Assembly: GCA_002691835.1 (NCBI GenBank)
Contig: NZJA01000114.1
Coordinates: 1 to 9,392 of the forward strand
Reading direction: 5' to 3'
Origin: Planctomycetota bacterium
Lineage (GTDB): Bacteria > Planctomycetota > UBA8108 > UBA1146
Length of the DNA: 9,392 bases
Below are positions 1 to 6,843 of this stretch, piece after piece. Positions within the stretch are counted from its first letter, which is position 1. Every line of letters begins with the position of its first letter. The notes under the pieces were generated by a model. The model was not told the DNA's origin. It worked only from the letters and a program-made list of their open reading frames with translations, and did no database searches. A program made the translations under genes and the position numbers.

Positions 1-1166
1 GTTGTGACGACTGTTCCAGTGGTACCAATAACACTGCCAACGACGGCTTCGATTTCGACGGTGACGGGCTCTGCGATCTCGGTGATCCGGACGATGATAA
101 TGACGGAGCCCTCGATGGAGTCGACAGCAACGATAACAACCCCAGTATCTGCACCGACACCGATATGGACGGTTGTGATGACTGCTTCGGCGGCTCTTTC
201 GATCCGGCTAATGACGGTACCGACACCGATGGGGACGGTATCTGTGACCTGACCGACAATGACATTGACGGTGACGGCTTCGAAAACAGCTGTGACGCCG
301 ACGTCAACGGAGATGGAATCGTCGAAGGCACTGACTGTAACGAAAACGGTAAGCTAGATTTCTGCGACATTGCTGACGGAACCAGCCTGGACTGCAACTC
401 CGACAATGTGCCCGATGAATGTGAAATCGCCGTTAATGGGTCGCTCGACTGCGACTCCGATGGGGCTCTGGATACTTGTGAATTGATCGCAGGAACAGGG
501 ACTGACTGTGACACGGATGGTCTTTTGGATAACTGTGCGATCACTGCCGGTTCACTGGACTGCAACTTCGATAACATTCCAGACGAGTGCCAAAGCGACT
601 GTAATGGCAATGGTATTCCAGACGATTGTGACATCACATCCGGAGCCGGAATCGACTGTAACTTTAATGGTGTGCCCGACAGTTGCGATTTTGTCGCTGG
701 TGCTCCTGATTGCAATACCAACAACATTCTCGACGAATGTGAGTCTGACTGCGACGCGGACGGCACCATCGACGATTGTGCCATTCTTGCGGGTGCCGCC
801 GACTGTAATAACAACGGAATTCCGGACCCTTGTGATATCGCTTCAGGAACCAGCTCGGATATCCATGGGGATCAGATTCCGGACAGTTGCCAGGGAAGTC
901 CATTTGTTCGTGGAGATTCAAACCGCGACGGACAAATGGACGTTTCAGATGCCATTCAGATTTTGGTATTTCTTTTTCAGGGTGGAACCAATAACTGTCA
1001 GCCTGCAATGGATTTCAATGGTGACGAGAATGTTGACCTATCAGACGTCCTCAGCAGTCTGAACTTTGTCTTTACAGGAACCGGAGTGCCTTCGGCCCCC
1101 TATCCAGATTGTGATTGGCCCTCAGGTCTCCTTGGATCCTGCGAAGCCTCTCTTCTGTGTCCTTAA
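1..1166 (+). CDS. Secreted Ca-binding repeat protein with dockerin-like C-terminus (5' partial)
   Basis: The frame is open from base 3, so the N-terminus and any signal peptide lie outside the window; the stop is TAA at 1164-1166. Three zones are visible. Bases 3-332 encode thrombospondin type 3-like Asp/Asn/Gly loops (DTDGDGICD, DIDGDGF). Bases 333-896 encode eleven short units of the form DCNxNGIPDxCDI, with paired cysteines. From about 903 a planctomycete-style dockerin-like module follows, with two EF-hand-type loops (GDSNRDGQMDVSD and DFNGDENVDLSD) and a Cys-rich tail ending in LLCP. In related families such loops bind calcium and the C-terminal module is thought to act in sorting or attachment of large surface proteins. 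A surface or extracellular structural role is inferred; no enzymatic domain is visible. A strong terminator follows 15 bp after the stop. Internal ATGs, such as the one at 165, lie within the repeats and are not the start. Confidence 0.85.
   Translation, partial: CDDCSSGTNNTANDGFDFDGDGLCDLGDPDDDNDGALDGVDSNDNNPSICTDTDMDGCDDCFGGSFDPANDGTDTDGDGICDLTDNDIDGDGFENSCDADVNGDGIVEGTDCNENGKLDFCDIADGTSLDCNSDNVPDECEIAVNGSLDCDSDGALDTCELIAGTGTDCDTDGLLDNCAITAGSLDCNFDNIPDECQSDCNGNGIPDDCDITSGAGIDCNFNGVPDSCDFVAGAPDCNTNNILDECESDCDADGTIDDCAILAGAADCNNNGIPDPCDIASGTSSDIHGDQIPDSCQGSPFVRGDSNRDGQMDVSDAIQILVFLFQGGTNNCQPAMDFNGDENVDLSDVLSSLNFVFTGTGVPSAPYPDCDWPSGLLGSCEASLLCP
447..896 (+). repeat. Three 50-residue higher-order repeats (3 x 150 bp)
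   Basis: Within the Ca-binding protein, units 3-11 group into three consecutive blocks of exactly 150 bp: 447-596, 597-746 and 747-896. Each block has two long units and one 13-residue short unit, with lengths 19+18+13, 19+18+13 and 18+19+13 residues. The short units end DECQS, DECES and DSCQG, and the first two run directly into the next DC. The DNA is diverged between blocks, so this is an old protein-level repeat and not a recent duplication. Units 1 and 2 (333-446) are both 19 residues long and stand outside the pattern. Confidence 0.75.
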
Positions 1167-1181
1167 TCCAGATTCAGCAAT

Positions 1182-1221
1182 AAAAAAGGCTGCTTGCGTT
1201 TTCACGCAAGCAGCCTTTTTT
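1182..1221. terminator. Bidirectional intrinsic terminator
   Basis: This is an 18-bp perfect inverted repeat, 1182-1199 paired with 1204-1221, around a TTTC loop at 1200-1203. Its outer six pairs are A-tract/T-tract and its inner twelve are GC-richer (GGCTGCTTGCGT). Read in either direction it gives a stable hairpin followed by six U. It lies 15 bp after the stop of the plus-strand repeat protein and 20 bp after the TAG of the minus-strand candidate selenoprotein, so it can serve both. Its position also supports 1242, not 1509, as the true 3' end of the minus-strand gene. Confidence 0.93.
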
Positions 1222-1241
1222 GTGTTTCAGCATCCTGTGTG

Positions 1242-2141
1242 CTATCTCAGCATCTTTTGAGCAGCACGGGGAATCTCAAACTGATCCACTTTCTGGTGCT
1301 GCAAATCGTAACTGTAACGGAAAACGACATGCTCGGTGCCATCACCGAAAGCAGCATCTCCCTTGGCAGTCTTGCCCTGTTCATTCTTCATACCGGTCAT
1401 GATCAGAAGCTCAAGATTTTTGGCAAGTCCGGTTTCGTGATCAAGCTCAACGTCAAGAAAACTGCGGGTTTGGGTTCTGTCCGCACGGGACAGGTATTCA
1501 GACACGCATCAGCCACCTGAAAGGCAACCGGAGTTCTGCATATCGATGAAGTACTTGAGTGCCACTTCCGAAGGCAAGGTCGCACGTATTCTGTGATAAA
1601 CCTTCTCTTCATGGGTGCTGCCACCCACGGCGGTTCTCCCCGAAGCCTTCTCTTTTTTCACAACCTTTGCAGGAACCTTGGACTCCAGCCACTCTACCGA
1701 CTTGGCCGTTTTGCCCGCTTCCTGAAGCACACGCTCAGGGAATGCAAAAAGACGATCGAGTTTTTTACCTTCCGCTGTGGACTGCAGTACACGCCAGAAG
1801 TCGCCGTTGAACTCCGCTCCCTTGGTCGGTGTGCGGAAAATCTGGCGCTCCGGAAGGAACATGACTGGCCCCCGGGTTTTTCCCGTGTAGCGCTCAGTCA
1901 CTGCCTGATCGACGATCTTGTGATCAGCCTTGTTGGACATTCCGCCATCAACTGCCAAACGGGTTGTGTAACCCTTCTTGGCGGCATGTTTGATCAAATC
2001 ACCGGCAGCCTTTCTCAGGGCTTTACGGGCATCCGGGGCTTTCTCTGAACTGTCAGCAGAAACGATTCCCCCTGTGAAGAGAGTTGTTACGACAGTCAAA
2101 GCCAGACCAAAAATGAGAACTACTTTGGATTTCATAAGCAT
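1242..2141 (-). CDS. Candidate selenoprotein: exported protein with one in-frame TGA (Sec211)
   Basis: Read as one frame this gives 299 residues. The start is ATG at 2141; GTG at 2159 and ATG at 2135 are alternatives. Residues 1-29 form a signal peptide (basic MKSK, hydrophobic core, VSA cleavage site before DSSEKAP). Residues 30-210 contain a helical start and beta-rich segments, including GPVMFLPE and GDFWRVL. Codon 211 is TGA (1509-1511), in the context SGCLSGG-TGA-CVSEYL, giving C206-x4-U211-C212. The frame then stays open through the LDVELDHETGL and VVFRYSYDL segments to TAG at 1242-1244. Ordinary codon choice and the terminator 20 bp beyond the TAG show the distal part belongs to the gene. 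A SECIS-like hairpin follows the TGA. I do not recognise the family; the strand pattern is vaguely LolA/LppX-like, which is a guess. If the residue is Sec, an exported thiol/selenol redox or metal-binding role is plausible. Alternatives are a nonsense mutation, a sequencing error, or true termination with a separate GTG-started distal ORF at 1505. Confidence 0.7.
1477..1493 (-). promoter_or_regulatory. SECIS-like hairpin downstream of the in-frame TGA
   Basis: On the minus-strand mRNA, CUGUCC (1493-1488) pairs perfectly with GGACAG (1482-1477) around a five-base CGUGC loop (1487-1483). The stem starts 15 nt and the loop 21 nt after the UGA. Published bacterial SECIS models ask for a short stem, a small apical loop with G in the first two positions, and a UGA-to-loop distance of about 16-37 nt; all are met. 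The loop GU falls at 26-27 counting from the U of UGA, against G23-U24 in E. coli fdhF. The bulged U of the fdhF element is not present. The match rests on pattern only; SelB binding is not shown. Confidence 0.58.
1509..1511 (-). other. In-frame TGA, candidate selenocysteine codon
   Basis: The TGA sits between GGC (Gly) and TGC (Cys), in the same frame as both halves of the gene, so no frameshift is needed to join them. Genome-wide reassignment of TGA to Trp or Gly is unlikely because TGA terminates trmB (4536-4538) and the PSCyt1 gene (7581-7583). A Sec next to one Cys (C212) and five residues after another (C206) would suit a redox or metal site, which is inference. Confidence 0.62.
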
Positions 2142-2176
2142 TTTCTTTCTCTTTAGCACTTAGCAGGACCTTATTT

Positions 2177-2205
2177 ATGGTACTGAGGGACCTTCCTCGG
2201 CTCAA
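2177..2205 (-). promoter_or_regulatory. Possible sigma-70-like promoter for the candidate selenoprotein gene
   Basis: On the minus strand a TTGAGC -35 (2205-2200) is separated by 17 bp from a TACCAT -10 (2182-2177), followed by an AT-rich stretch. Transcription would begin near 2170 and leave a leader of about 30 nt before ATG 2141. The sequence just upstream of that ATG is purine-rich (AAGAGAAAG) but not a strong Shine-Dalgarno. The -10 match is partial, so this is only a candidate. Confidence 0.25.
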
Positions 2206-2232
2206 CTCTTTCTATCTAGCCTCACAAGTGCG

Positions 2233-2274
2233 CCTGAAGAGCTTTATTGAGTATTTTCTTCAGGAAATGCCTGA
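2233..2274 (-). repeat. Overlapping alternative hairpins after the TolC-like gene
   Basis: Two inverted repeats share one arm. TCAGG/CCTGA (2274-2270 with 2264-2260) encloses five bases, and CCTGAAGA/TCTTCAGG (2264-2257 with 2240-2233) encloses sixteen. In RNA from the minus strand, the CCTGA segment can pair upstream or downstream but not both. The hairpins begin 2 bp past the stop of the TolC-like gene. There is no clear U-tract, so a classical terminator is not supported; RNA 3'-end processing or attenuation is possible. Confidence 0.4.
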
Positions 2275-2276
2275 GA

Positions 2277-3689
2277 TTAGGGCTTTGGATCGGTTCGAGT
2301 CAGGCCACGAAGTCCATTGGATTCCTGAAGTGGCAATGCGAGCAGCTCGACAACTTTGAAGCGCCCCTCTGCCCTCTTTGCGATCGACCGTTGAACACTG
2401 ATTCTCTGCTGCAGCTGGGCATCGATATGCTGCCAATGATCCTTGAAATCTCTCAAATTTTCTGATTGAACCAGCTCTCTCAAGGATCGCAGAACGTCGC
2501 TCTGTTCGATCAGCAGGAGATCATTCTCAATCAAGTTGTCTTCGGTCACGATAAGAAGCCTGGCCTCTTCGAGCCGCCCTGATATTTGTTGCTGAATTCT
2601 CGAAAGTTCCAGGCGGCGGGAACCTGCAGACTCGATCTGTTCCCTTCGAAATTGTCCCTGCTCATCCGATCCCAAAGGAATCTCCACCCCTACAGTCAAG
2701 ATCCAGTCACCCGCTGGGTTTCCCTGACCGGTCCCGGCGACGGGTTGTCCTTGCTCTTGGCGGGACTGTGCTCCGATGACTAAACCGTCCCAAGTCGTAG
2801 GATCTGTGAAATCAATTTCATTTCGGGCAAAGCGACCTCTCTCTGCTGCAAGAACTTCAAGAGGATGCCTGCGATGACGATTCATTTTCTCGACGCCAAC
2901 AAATCGAGTATCGCCAGGGTCTTTCGGTAATTGGAGTTGGGCTCCCCTGGGTCGTCCACTCATAGAATTGATCGTTGCTATGATTCTCGACTTGCTCTCC
3001 TCCAGTCTGGAGAGCTGTCGATTCCACTCTGCTACCTTTGCCTGCAGATTTGCGAACAGCTCCTGCTGATCTGATCTCGTATCAGAATCAGCCAATACTT
3101 CCAATTCTGTCAACCAGTCAGAAAGCAAAGCGCTGGACTGCTGCAGAAGCCAATATTCTGACCACTCCAGTCTGAGCTGAAGGAGGAGTCGATTTCTAAC
3201 TTCTTCCAGCTGCAACGATAGAACCCTCTGCTCGGACCGACGCTGGCGACCTTCCCGCTCTTCTCGCGAGAGTGTCGCAGGGCTCCAATCGAGAGCCAAC
3301 TGGCGTTCCTGTTGATCGCTTTCTGCTGGATTTCCTGTATCGGAATCACTCCAACGAGCACCGGGAATCCATGAAGATTCACCACTTTGACGACTCACAG
3401 AGATTTTTTGCCGAAGCTCTCTGAGGGCGGGGTGCCTCTCGCAAAGCAACTGCTCCAGCGACTCTAGATCCAGTGCATCGGAAACCCGTTGGGGACTAGC
3501 CGTTCTTTTAACCTGAGGAGACTTTTGAGCCTGAGGAGACTTTTGAGCCTGGGAGGGGCTCCCCTCAGTCATTTCAGGATTCTCCTCGCTGATGAAGTAA
3601 CCACTGAGCCCACAGCCTGTCAGGGAAAGACTCATGGCAACCAGAAGACCGATTCGCAGGCCCAGTGATTGAGTAGAAGCATGGATCAT
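2277..3689 (-). CDS. TolC-family outer membrane efflux lipoprotein
   Basis: This 470-residue protein starts at ATG 3689-3687, preceded by GGGGAG eight bases upstream. Residues 1-26 are a lipoprotein signal ending in the lipobox LTGC, with Cys26 as the predicted lipidated residue. A low-complexity Ser/Pro/Gln/Lys linker follows. Residues from about 70 resemble the TolC/OEP family: an opening helix of the type LEQLLCERHPALRELRQ, then long Arg/Glu/Gln-rich helices likely to form coiled coils, and a beta-like segment (WILTVGVEIPLG) before a second helical half. TolC-type trimers form channels through the outer membrane and periplasm for efflux pumps or type I secretion. No inner-membrane pump or membrane-fusion partner is in the window, so the substrate is unknown; metal (CusC-like) or drug efflux are both possible. 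The upstream region is shared with divergent trmB. Longer in-frame starts up to 3926 would overlap trmB and put 79 residues before the signal, so they are rejected. Confidence 0.78.
   Translation of the reverse strand: MIHASTQSLGLRIGLLVAMSLSLTGCGLSGYFISEENPEMTEGSPSQAQKSPQAQKSPQVKRTASPQRVSDALDLESLEQLLCERHPALRELRQKISVSRQSGESSWIPGARWSDSDTGNPAESDQQERQLALDWSPATLSREEREGRQRRSEQRVLSLQLEEVRNRLLLQLRLEWSEYWLLQQSSALLSDWLTELEVLADSDTRSDQQELFANLQAKVAEWNRQLSRLEESKSRIIATINSMSGRPRGAQLQLPKDPGDTRFVGVEKMNRHRRHPLEVLAAERGRFARNEIDFTDPTTWDGLVIGAQSRQEQGQPVAGTGQGNPAGDWILTVGVEIPLGSDEQGQFRREQIESAGSRRLELSRIQQQISGRLEEARLLIVTEDNLIENDLLLIEQSDVLRSLRELVQSENLRDFKDHWQHIDAQLQQRISVQRSIAKRAEGRFKVVELLALPLQESNGLRGLTRTDPKP
3512..3547 (-). 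repeat. Tandem 18-bp repeat in the TolC-like lipoprotein linker
   Basis: Two perfect, adjacent 18-bp copies lie at 3512-3529 and 3530-3547, with a decayed third beginning at 3548. They encode KSPQAQ-type repeats in the linker between the lipidated cysteine and the channel domain. Perfect identity at the DNA level suggests a recent slippage duplication, so linker length may vary between strains. Confidence 0.85.
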
Positions 3690-3740
3690 GCGGTCGTCTC
3701 CCCTTCTGTCGGGCCTGAACAGCCCTGTTTCCCCAGGGGG

Positions 3741-3760
3741 ATCATACATCGGGAATTCCC
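3741..3760 (-). promoter_or_regulatory. Possible -10 element and GGGAATTCCC palindrome upstream of the TolC-like gene
   Basis: In the 177-bp divergent gap between the TolC-like gene and trmB, the minus strand carries TATGAT (3746-3741), one mismatch from the -10 consensus. It would give a leader of about 45 nt containing the GGGGAG ribosome binding site. A perfect 10-bp palindrome, GGGAATTCCC (3751-3760), lies 4 bp upstream of it, in the spacer region where a repressor could act. No good -35 is seen, and an isolated palindrome of this size can occur by chance. Confidence 0.25.
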
Positions 3761-3866
3761 CCAATTCTGCTTTCTGCTCTGCTTTTTCCATCGGGCTACA
3801 GTAGAACCCTCCTCGCCTGCCGATTACTTTGGCAGAGGGAAGGATCCGGCCTACCGGAGTAATACG

Positions 3867-4538
3867 ATGACCCGACTTCGACGCCACAGAACTCTGACAT
3901 TGCAACAGCGATCCCGAGAACTCCACCCACAGGAATTAATCCGAGTGGGTGGTTGGGAGCAGCACTTTGGTAAAAGTGGAGACCTCTGGCTGGAGGTTGG
4001 AACCGGAAAAGACACTCACATCATCGAGCGGTCGTTGAAGTTTCATGATGCTCTACACGTCGGTATCGAAGTGACCCGAAAAAAATTCGAAATGATGCTG
4101 CGCAAGGCTGATGCCCGCTTCTCGGAGCAACCCACAGATCCCAACAACTTAAGGCTGCTACACGCCGATGCGTTCCAAGCGGTCGAGGCCTGCTTCGGGG
4201 AACACTCCCTGAAAGGCGCATTTATCCTGTTCCCGGATCCGTGGCCCAAAAAACGTCACTCTGCACGACGATTACTTCAAAAAAGCTTCCTTCAGTTGGT
4301 CGCTCGCAAGCTGGCCCCAGAGGGAATTTTGGAAATCCGCACGGATGACCCCGACTATGCCGTTCAGGCCAGCGAGGCACTCGCAGAAATACCCATCTTG
4401 AAATCTCTCACAGGTTCGTCGTCATGGATTGAGCAACCATTGGACCCTGAAAGCCATGTCGAAACCCTGTTCGAAAGCAAGTTCAGAAAGAGGGGTTTGA
4501 AGATCCATCACTTCTACCTTTCCAGAACTGAGAGTTGA
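3867..4538 (+). CDS. trmB: tRNA (guanine-N7-)-methyltransferase TrmB
   Basis: TrmB uses S-adenosylmethionine to form 7-methylguanosine at position 46 in the variable loop of tRNAs, in the cytoplasm. The 223-residue product has the usual family length. The SAM-binding motif I is LEVGTGKD (residues 42-49), followed by GIEVT (66-70) and the acidic HADAF (99-103). The family signature FPDPWPKKRH is at 122-131, and TDDPDYA (159-165) and the C-terminal ETLFESKF (199-206) match the conserved end of the family. The start at ATG 3867 is preceded by GGAG with 7 bp spacing; an in-frame ATG at 3669 would add 66 residues unlike the family. The last codons run into uvrC with only a 5-bp gap to its ATG, so the two genes are probably one transcript. 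No residue central to the family appears to be missing. Confidence 0.95.
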   Translation: MTRLRRHRTLTLQQRSRELHPQELIRVGGWEQHFGKSGDLWLEVGTGKDTHIIERSLKFHDALHVGIEVTRKKFEMMLRKADARFSEQPTDPNNLRLLHADAFQAVEACFGEHSLKGAFILFPDPWPKKRHSARRLLQKSFLQLVARKLAPEGILEIRTDDPDYAVQASEALAEIPILKSLTGSSSWIEQPLDPESHVETLFESKFRKRGLKIHHFYLSRTES

Positions 4539-4543
4539 GAAGG

Positions 4544-6451
4544 ATGAATGAGAAGAGTTCGACCATAGAGTCGAGGCTAGCGACCCTTCCCAGCAAACCT
4601 GGTGTATATATTTTCCAAGATGATAAAGCGAAAACGATATACGTAGGCAAAGCCATCAACCTTCGCAATAGAGTACGCTCATATTTCCAGAAGAGTAGCA
4701 GCGACACACGACTCCTTTTTTCAAAAATCGTCCAGCACACTGCAGATATTGATGTGATTGTTTGCACAAACGAATTGGAAGCGCTCCTCCTCGAAAACAA
4801 TCTCATCAAAAAACACCGCCCCACTTACAATCTCCGCCTACGTGATGACAAAACCTATCTCTCCTTGAGGGTTACGACTGGAGAAAAGTGGCCACGGGTT
4901 CACCCCATCAGGCGGTGGCGTTCAGATCCTCATACTTACTTTGGGCCATACTCATCTTCGAGATCTGTCTATGAACTCTTACGAATGATCAAGAAGTTCA
5001 TCCCCCTCAGAACATGCTCAAATGCGTTCTTCGACAGCCGTAAACGACCTTGCATCGAATACGAAATTGGACGCTGCACCGCCCCCTGCGTTGGGCTCGA
5101 CAATGAGGACTCATATTCAGAAATGGTCAAGGAAGTCCTTCTCCTTCTCAGAGGGAAGGATAAAAAACTGCTGTCGATTCTTAACGAACGCATGGAATCA
5201 GCAAGCGCAAATAAAGAGTATGAGAAAGCAGCTCAATACAGAGATCAGATCCATGCCGTTGAAAAAATCATGGAGCAGCAGAACGTCCATGAACATCCTC
5301 ATGGGGACTGCGATGTCATGAACTGGCATCAGAAAGACCACTATACTTCGATTCATGTTCTGCTGGTTCGACACGGCAGAGTGATCTCATCCGCAACTCA
5401 CACCACTCGAAATCACGATTCCTCACCGGAATCACTCATGGCTTCCTTCATCGGCCAGTACTACCACGGAGAAAAATATGTCCCCAGTGAGATCCTGCTA
5501 CCTCAAGAACCCGAAAATCAGTCGCTGATTGAAAAGTGGCTTACGAATCACGCCGGACATCGAGTCACGATCAAGGTTCCACAGCGGGGTCCAAGGGTTC
5601 GACTATTGGAAATGGCACGTGAAAATGCTGAAGTTCAATCGGCTACGAATACTCACCGAATCGAAAAACAGGAAAGCATCTCGCAAGTTCTCGCAACTCA
5701 ACTAGGCAGTCAAAGACCGATCAAAACTATCGAGTGCTACGACATATCAAACATCCAAGGCACTCTGAATGTCGCCAGCAAGGTTTTCTTTGAAGATGGG
5801 GAACCAGACACTGACCTTTACCGCAGGTATCGAATCCGCAGCGTTAAGGGAAGTGATGACTTCGCCAGCATGGAAGAAGTTCTGCGGCGGAGGTTCAGAA
5901 ACCCAGATGAACGAGACCCCTGCCCTGATCTCGTCGTCGTCGACGGTGGTAAAGGTCAGATTTCAAGCGCACTAAAGGTACTACAAGATCTTTCTGTCAC
6001 CTCACTGCTGTGTGGCCTGGCAAAAGATCGACTTCGAGATGGCAGCCATACCACCGAAAGAGTCTATTTGCCGGGGCAGTCAAATCCCATCAACTTGCCA
6101 GAAGATGATCCAGCCTCACTTCTTCTTCAACGAATCAGAGATGAAGCCCATCGTTTCGCAAACTCTTATCATCGAGAATTACGGCGTCGAAGCCAATTGG
6201 TCACCGGTCTCGAAGACATTCCAGGCATCGGAGCGAAAAGAAGGCGTGCTCTTCTTCAGGAGTTCGGATCACTGAAAGAGGTTGGCGAGGCTTCTCCAGA
6301 AGAGTTGGCTCGAGTACAGGGGATGACCCCTGCACTCGCCCAATCACTGCACCAGTTTCTCAACTCACCGGAGGAACCCGATGTTGAAGAGGAAGCTCTT
6401 GAAGCTTCTCTTGAACTTCCTGATTCGGAGAACTCTCCGGAGGGCTCCTAA
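4544..6451 (+). CDS. uvrC: Excinuclease ABC subunit UvrC
   Basis: UvrC makes both incisions around bulky DNA lesions handed over by UvrA and UvrB in nucleotide excision repair. The 635-residue product is full length. The N-terminal GIY-YIG nuclease spans about 10-95 (GVYIFQ, IYVGKA, NLRNRVRSYF, Glu84 in LLLENNLI). Four cysteines at 158, 170, 178 and 182 have the 12-8-4 spacing reported for the iron-sulfur site of E. coli UvrC. A UVR helix pair lies at about 207-247. The C-terminal RNase H-like nuclease has Asp400 (ECYDISNIQG), Asp467 (VVVDGGKGQ) and His536 (DEAHRF), and tandem helix-hairpin-helix motifs (IPGIGAKRRRALL and the VQGM region) lie at about 555-605. The C-terminus is an acidic tail. 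ATG 4544 is chosen; TTG 4535, overlapping the trmB stop, would add only three residues. The stop TAA at 6449-6451 overlaps the stop of the convergent STAS-like gene. Confidence 0.96.
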   Translation: MNEKSSTIESRLATLPSKPGVYIFQDDKAKTIYVGKAINLRNRVRSYFQKSSSDTRLLFSKIVQHTADIDVIVCTNELEALLLENNLIKKHRPTYNLRLRDDKTYLSLRVTTGEKWPRVHPIRRWRSDPHTYFGPYSSSRSVYELLRMIKKFIPLRTCSNAFFDSRKRPCIEYEIGRCTAPCVGLDNEDSYSEMVKEVLLLLRGKDKKLLSILNERMESASANKEYEKAAQYRDQIHAVEKIMEQQNVHEHPHGDCDVMNWHQKDHYTSIHVLLVRHGRVISSATHTTRNHDSSPESLMASFIGQYYHGEKYVPSEILLPQEPENQSLIEKWLTNHAGHRVTIKVPQRGPRVRLLEMARENAEVQSATNTHRIEKQESISQVLATQLGSQRPIKTIECYDISNIQGTLNVASKVFFEDGEPDTDLYRRYRIRSVKGSDDFASMEEVLRRRFRNPDERDPCPDLVVVDGGKGQISSALKVLQDLSVTSLLCGLAKDRLRDGSHTTERVYLPGQSNPINLPEDDPASLLLQRIRDEAHRFANSYHRELRRRSQLVTGLEDIPGIGAKRRRALLQEFGSLKEVGEASPEELARVQGMTPALAQSLHQFLNSPEEPDVEEEALEASLELPDSENSPEGS

Positions 6452-6819
6452 GAAATCCGCCACAGAAGCTCCAACGCTTCTTGTTCTGTCTCTGCTAAAC
6501 AGACAGAAACCCCTCCTTCAAGATGGGACTCCAATTCTGCGACCGGACCAGAAACAACAAGGAGTCCTCCCTGCCGCTGGAGAATTCCAGCCAGTTGCTG
6601 AACTCTTCTCATCAAAGCGGGTGGGTACTCAGATTGACCCGGTAAATTTGGGAAGACTAATACCAACAGGGTTTCCCGATGTTGCTCTATCTTTCGGGTC
6701 AAAGCCCCTAGGGCCTTCACGAGATGTCGGGGAGGCGCCCCCTCTACAGGGCATACTCTCGCAATAATGGCAGGACCCGAGGCAGCCAACTGAAGGCCGG
6801 TATTCCTTGACGGGTTCAA
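6448..6819 (-). CDS. Small STAS-like domain protein
   Basis: The product is 123 residues with start TTG at 6819-6817, chosen because AAGGAG lies seven bases upstream. ATG 6945 is in frame but would add 42 basic, low-complexity residues and overlap the divergent gene. The layout is that of a lone STAS (anti-anti-sigma-type) fold: a first strand (AIIARVCPV), a helix (HLVKALGALTRKI), a hydrophobic strand (TLLVLVFPN), a helix (ALMRRVQQLAGILQRQGG), a strand (LLVVSG), then the late VSVCLAETEQEALELL, which resembles the end of SpoIIAA-like proteins. The usual D-x-S phosphorylation site after the central strand is absent; FPNLPGQSEYPP stands there. If it is a STAS protein it probably acts by binding and not through the classical phospho-switch. 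The assignment rests on pattern, not a known homologue. Confidence 0.6.
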   Translation of the reverse strand: MNPSRNTGLQLAASGPAIIARVCPVEGAPPRHLVKALGALTRKIEQHRETLLVLVFPNLPGQSEYPPALMRRVQQLAGILQRQGGLLVVSGPVAELESHLEGGVSVCLAETEQEALELLWRIS

Positions 6820-6843
6820 TGAAGTTCTCCTTCCGCGTCGAGC

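Noticed and set aside
333..896. CRISPR-like periodicity
   Set aside because: The period is at the protein level inside a coding frame; the DNA units are diverged and there are no spacers.
664..1062. Long open frames on other strands and frames inside the repeat protein
   Set aside because: The biased Asp/Cys/Gly repeat codons leave other frames stop-poor; the translations are low-complexity with no recognisable domain.
1242..1505. Independent 87-residue gene from GTG 1505
   Set aside because: It continues the same frame as the upstream protein and has no signal peptide of its own. AGG ten bases upstream is only a weak ribosome site. It is kept as an alternative, not the preferred reading.
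1509..1511. TGA as a reassigned sense codon (Trp or Gly code)
   Set aside because: TGA clearly terminates trmB and the PSCyt1 gene, and every other gene here is explained by the standard bacterial code.
3669..3866. N-terminal extension of TrmB
   Set aside because: The added residues do not resemble the family, and GGAG with good spacing precedes ATG 3867.
3690..3926. N-terminal extension of the TolC-like protein
   Set aside because: It would put 79 residues before a textbook lipoprotein signal and overlap the start of trmB; the GGGGAG site supports 3689.
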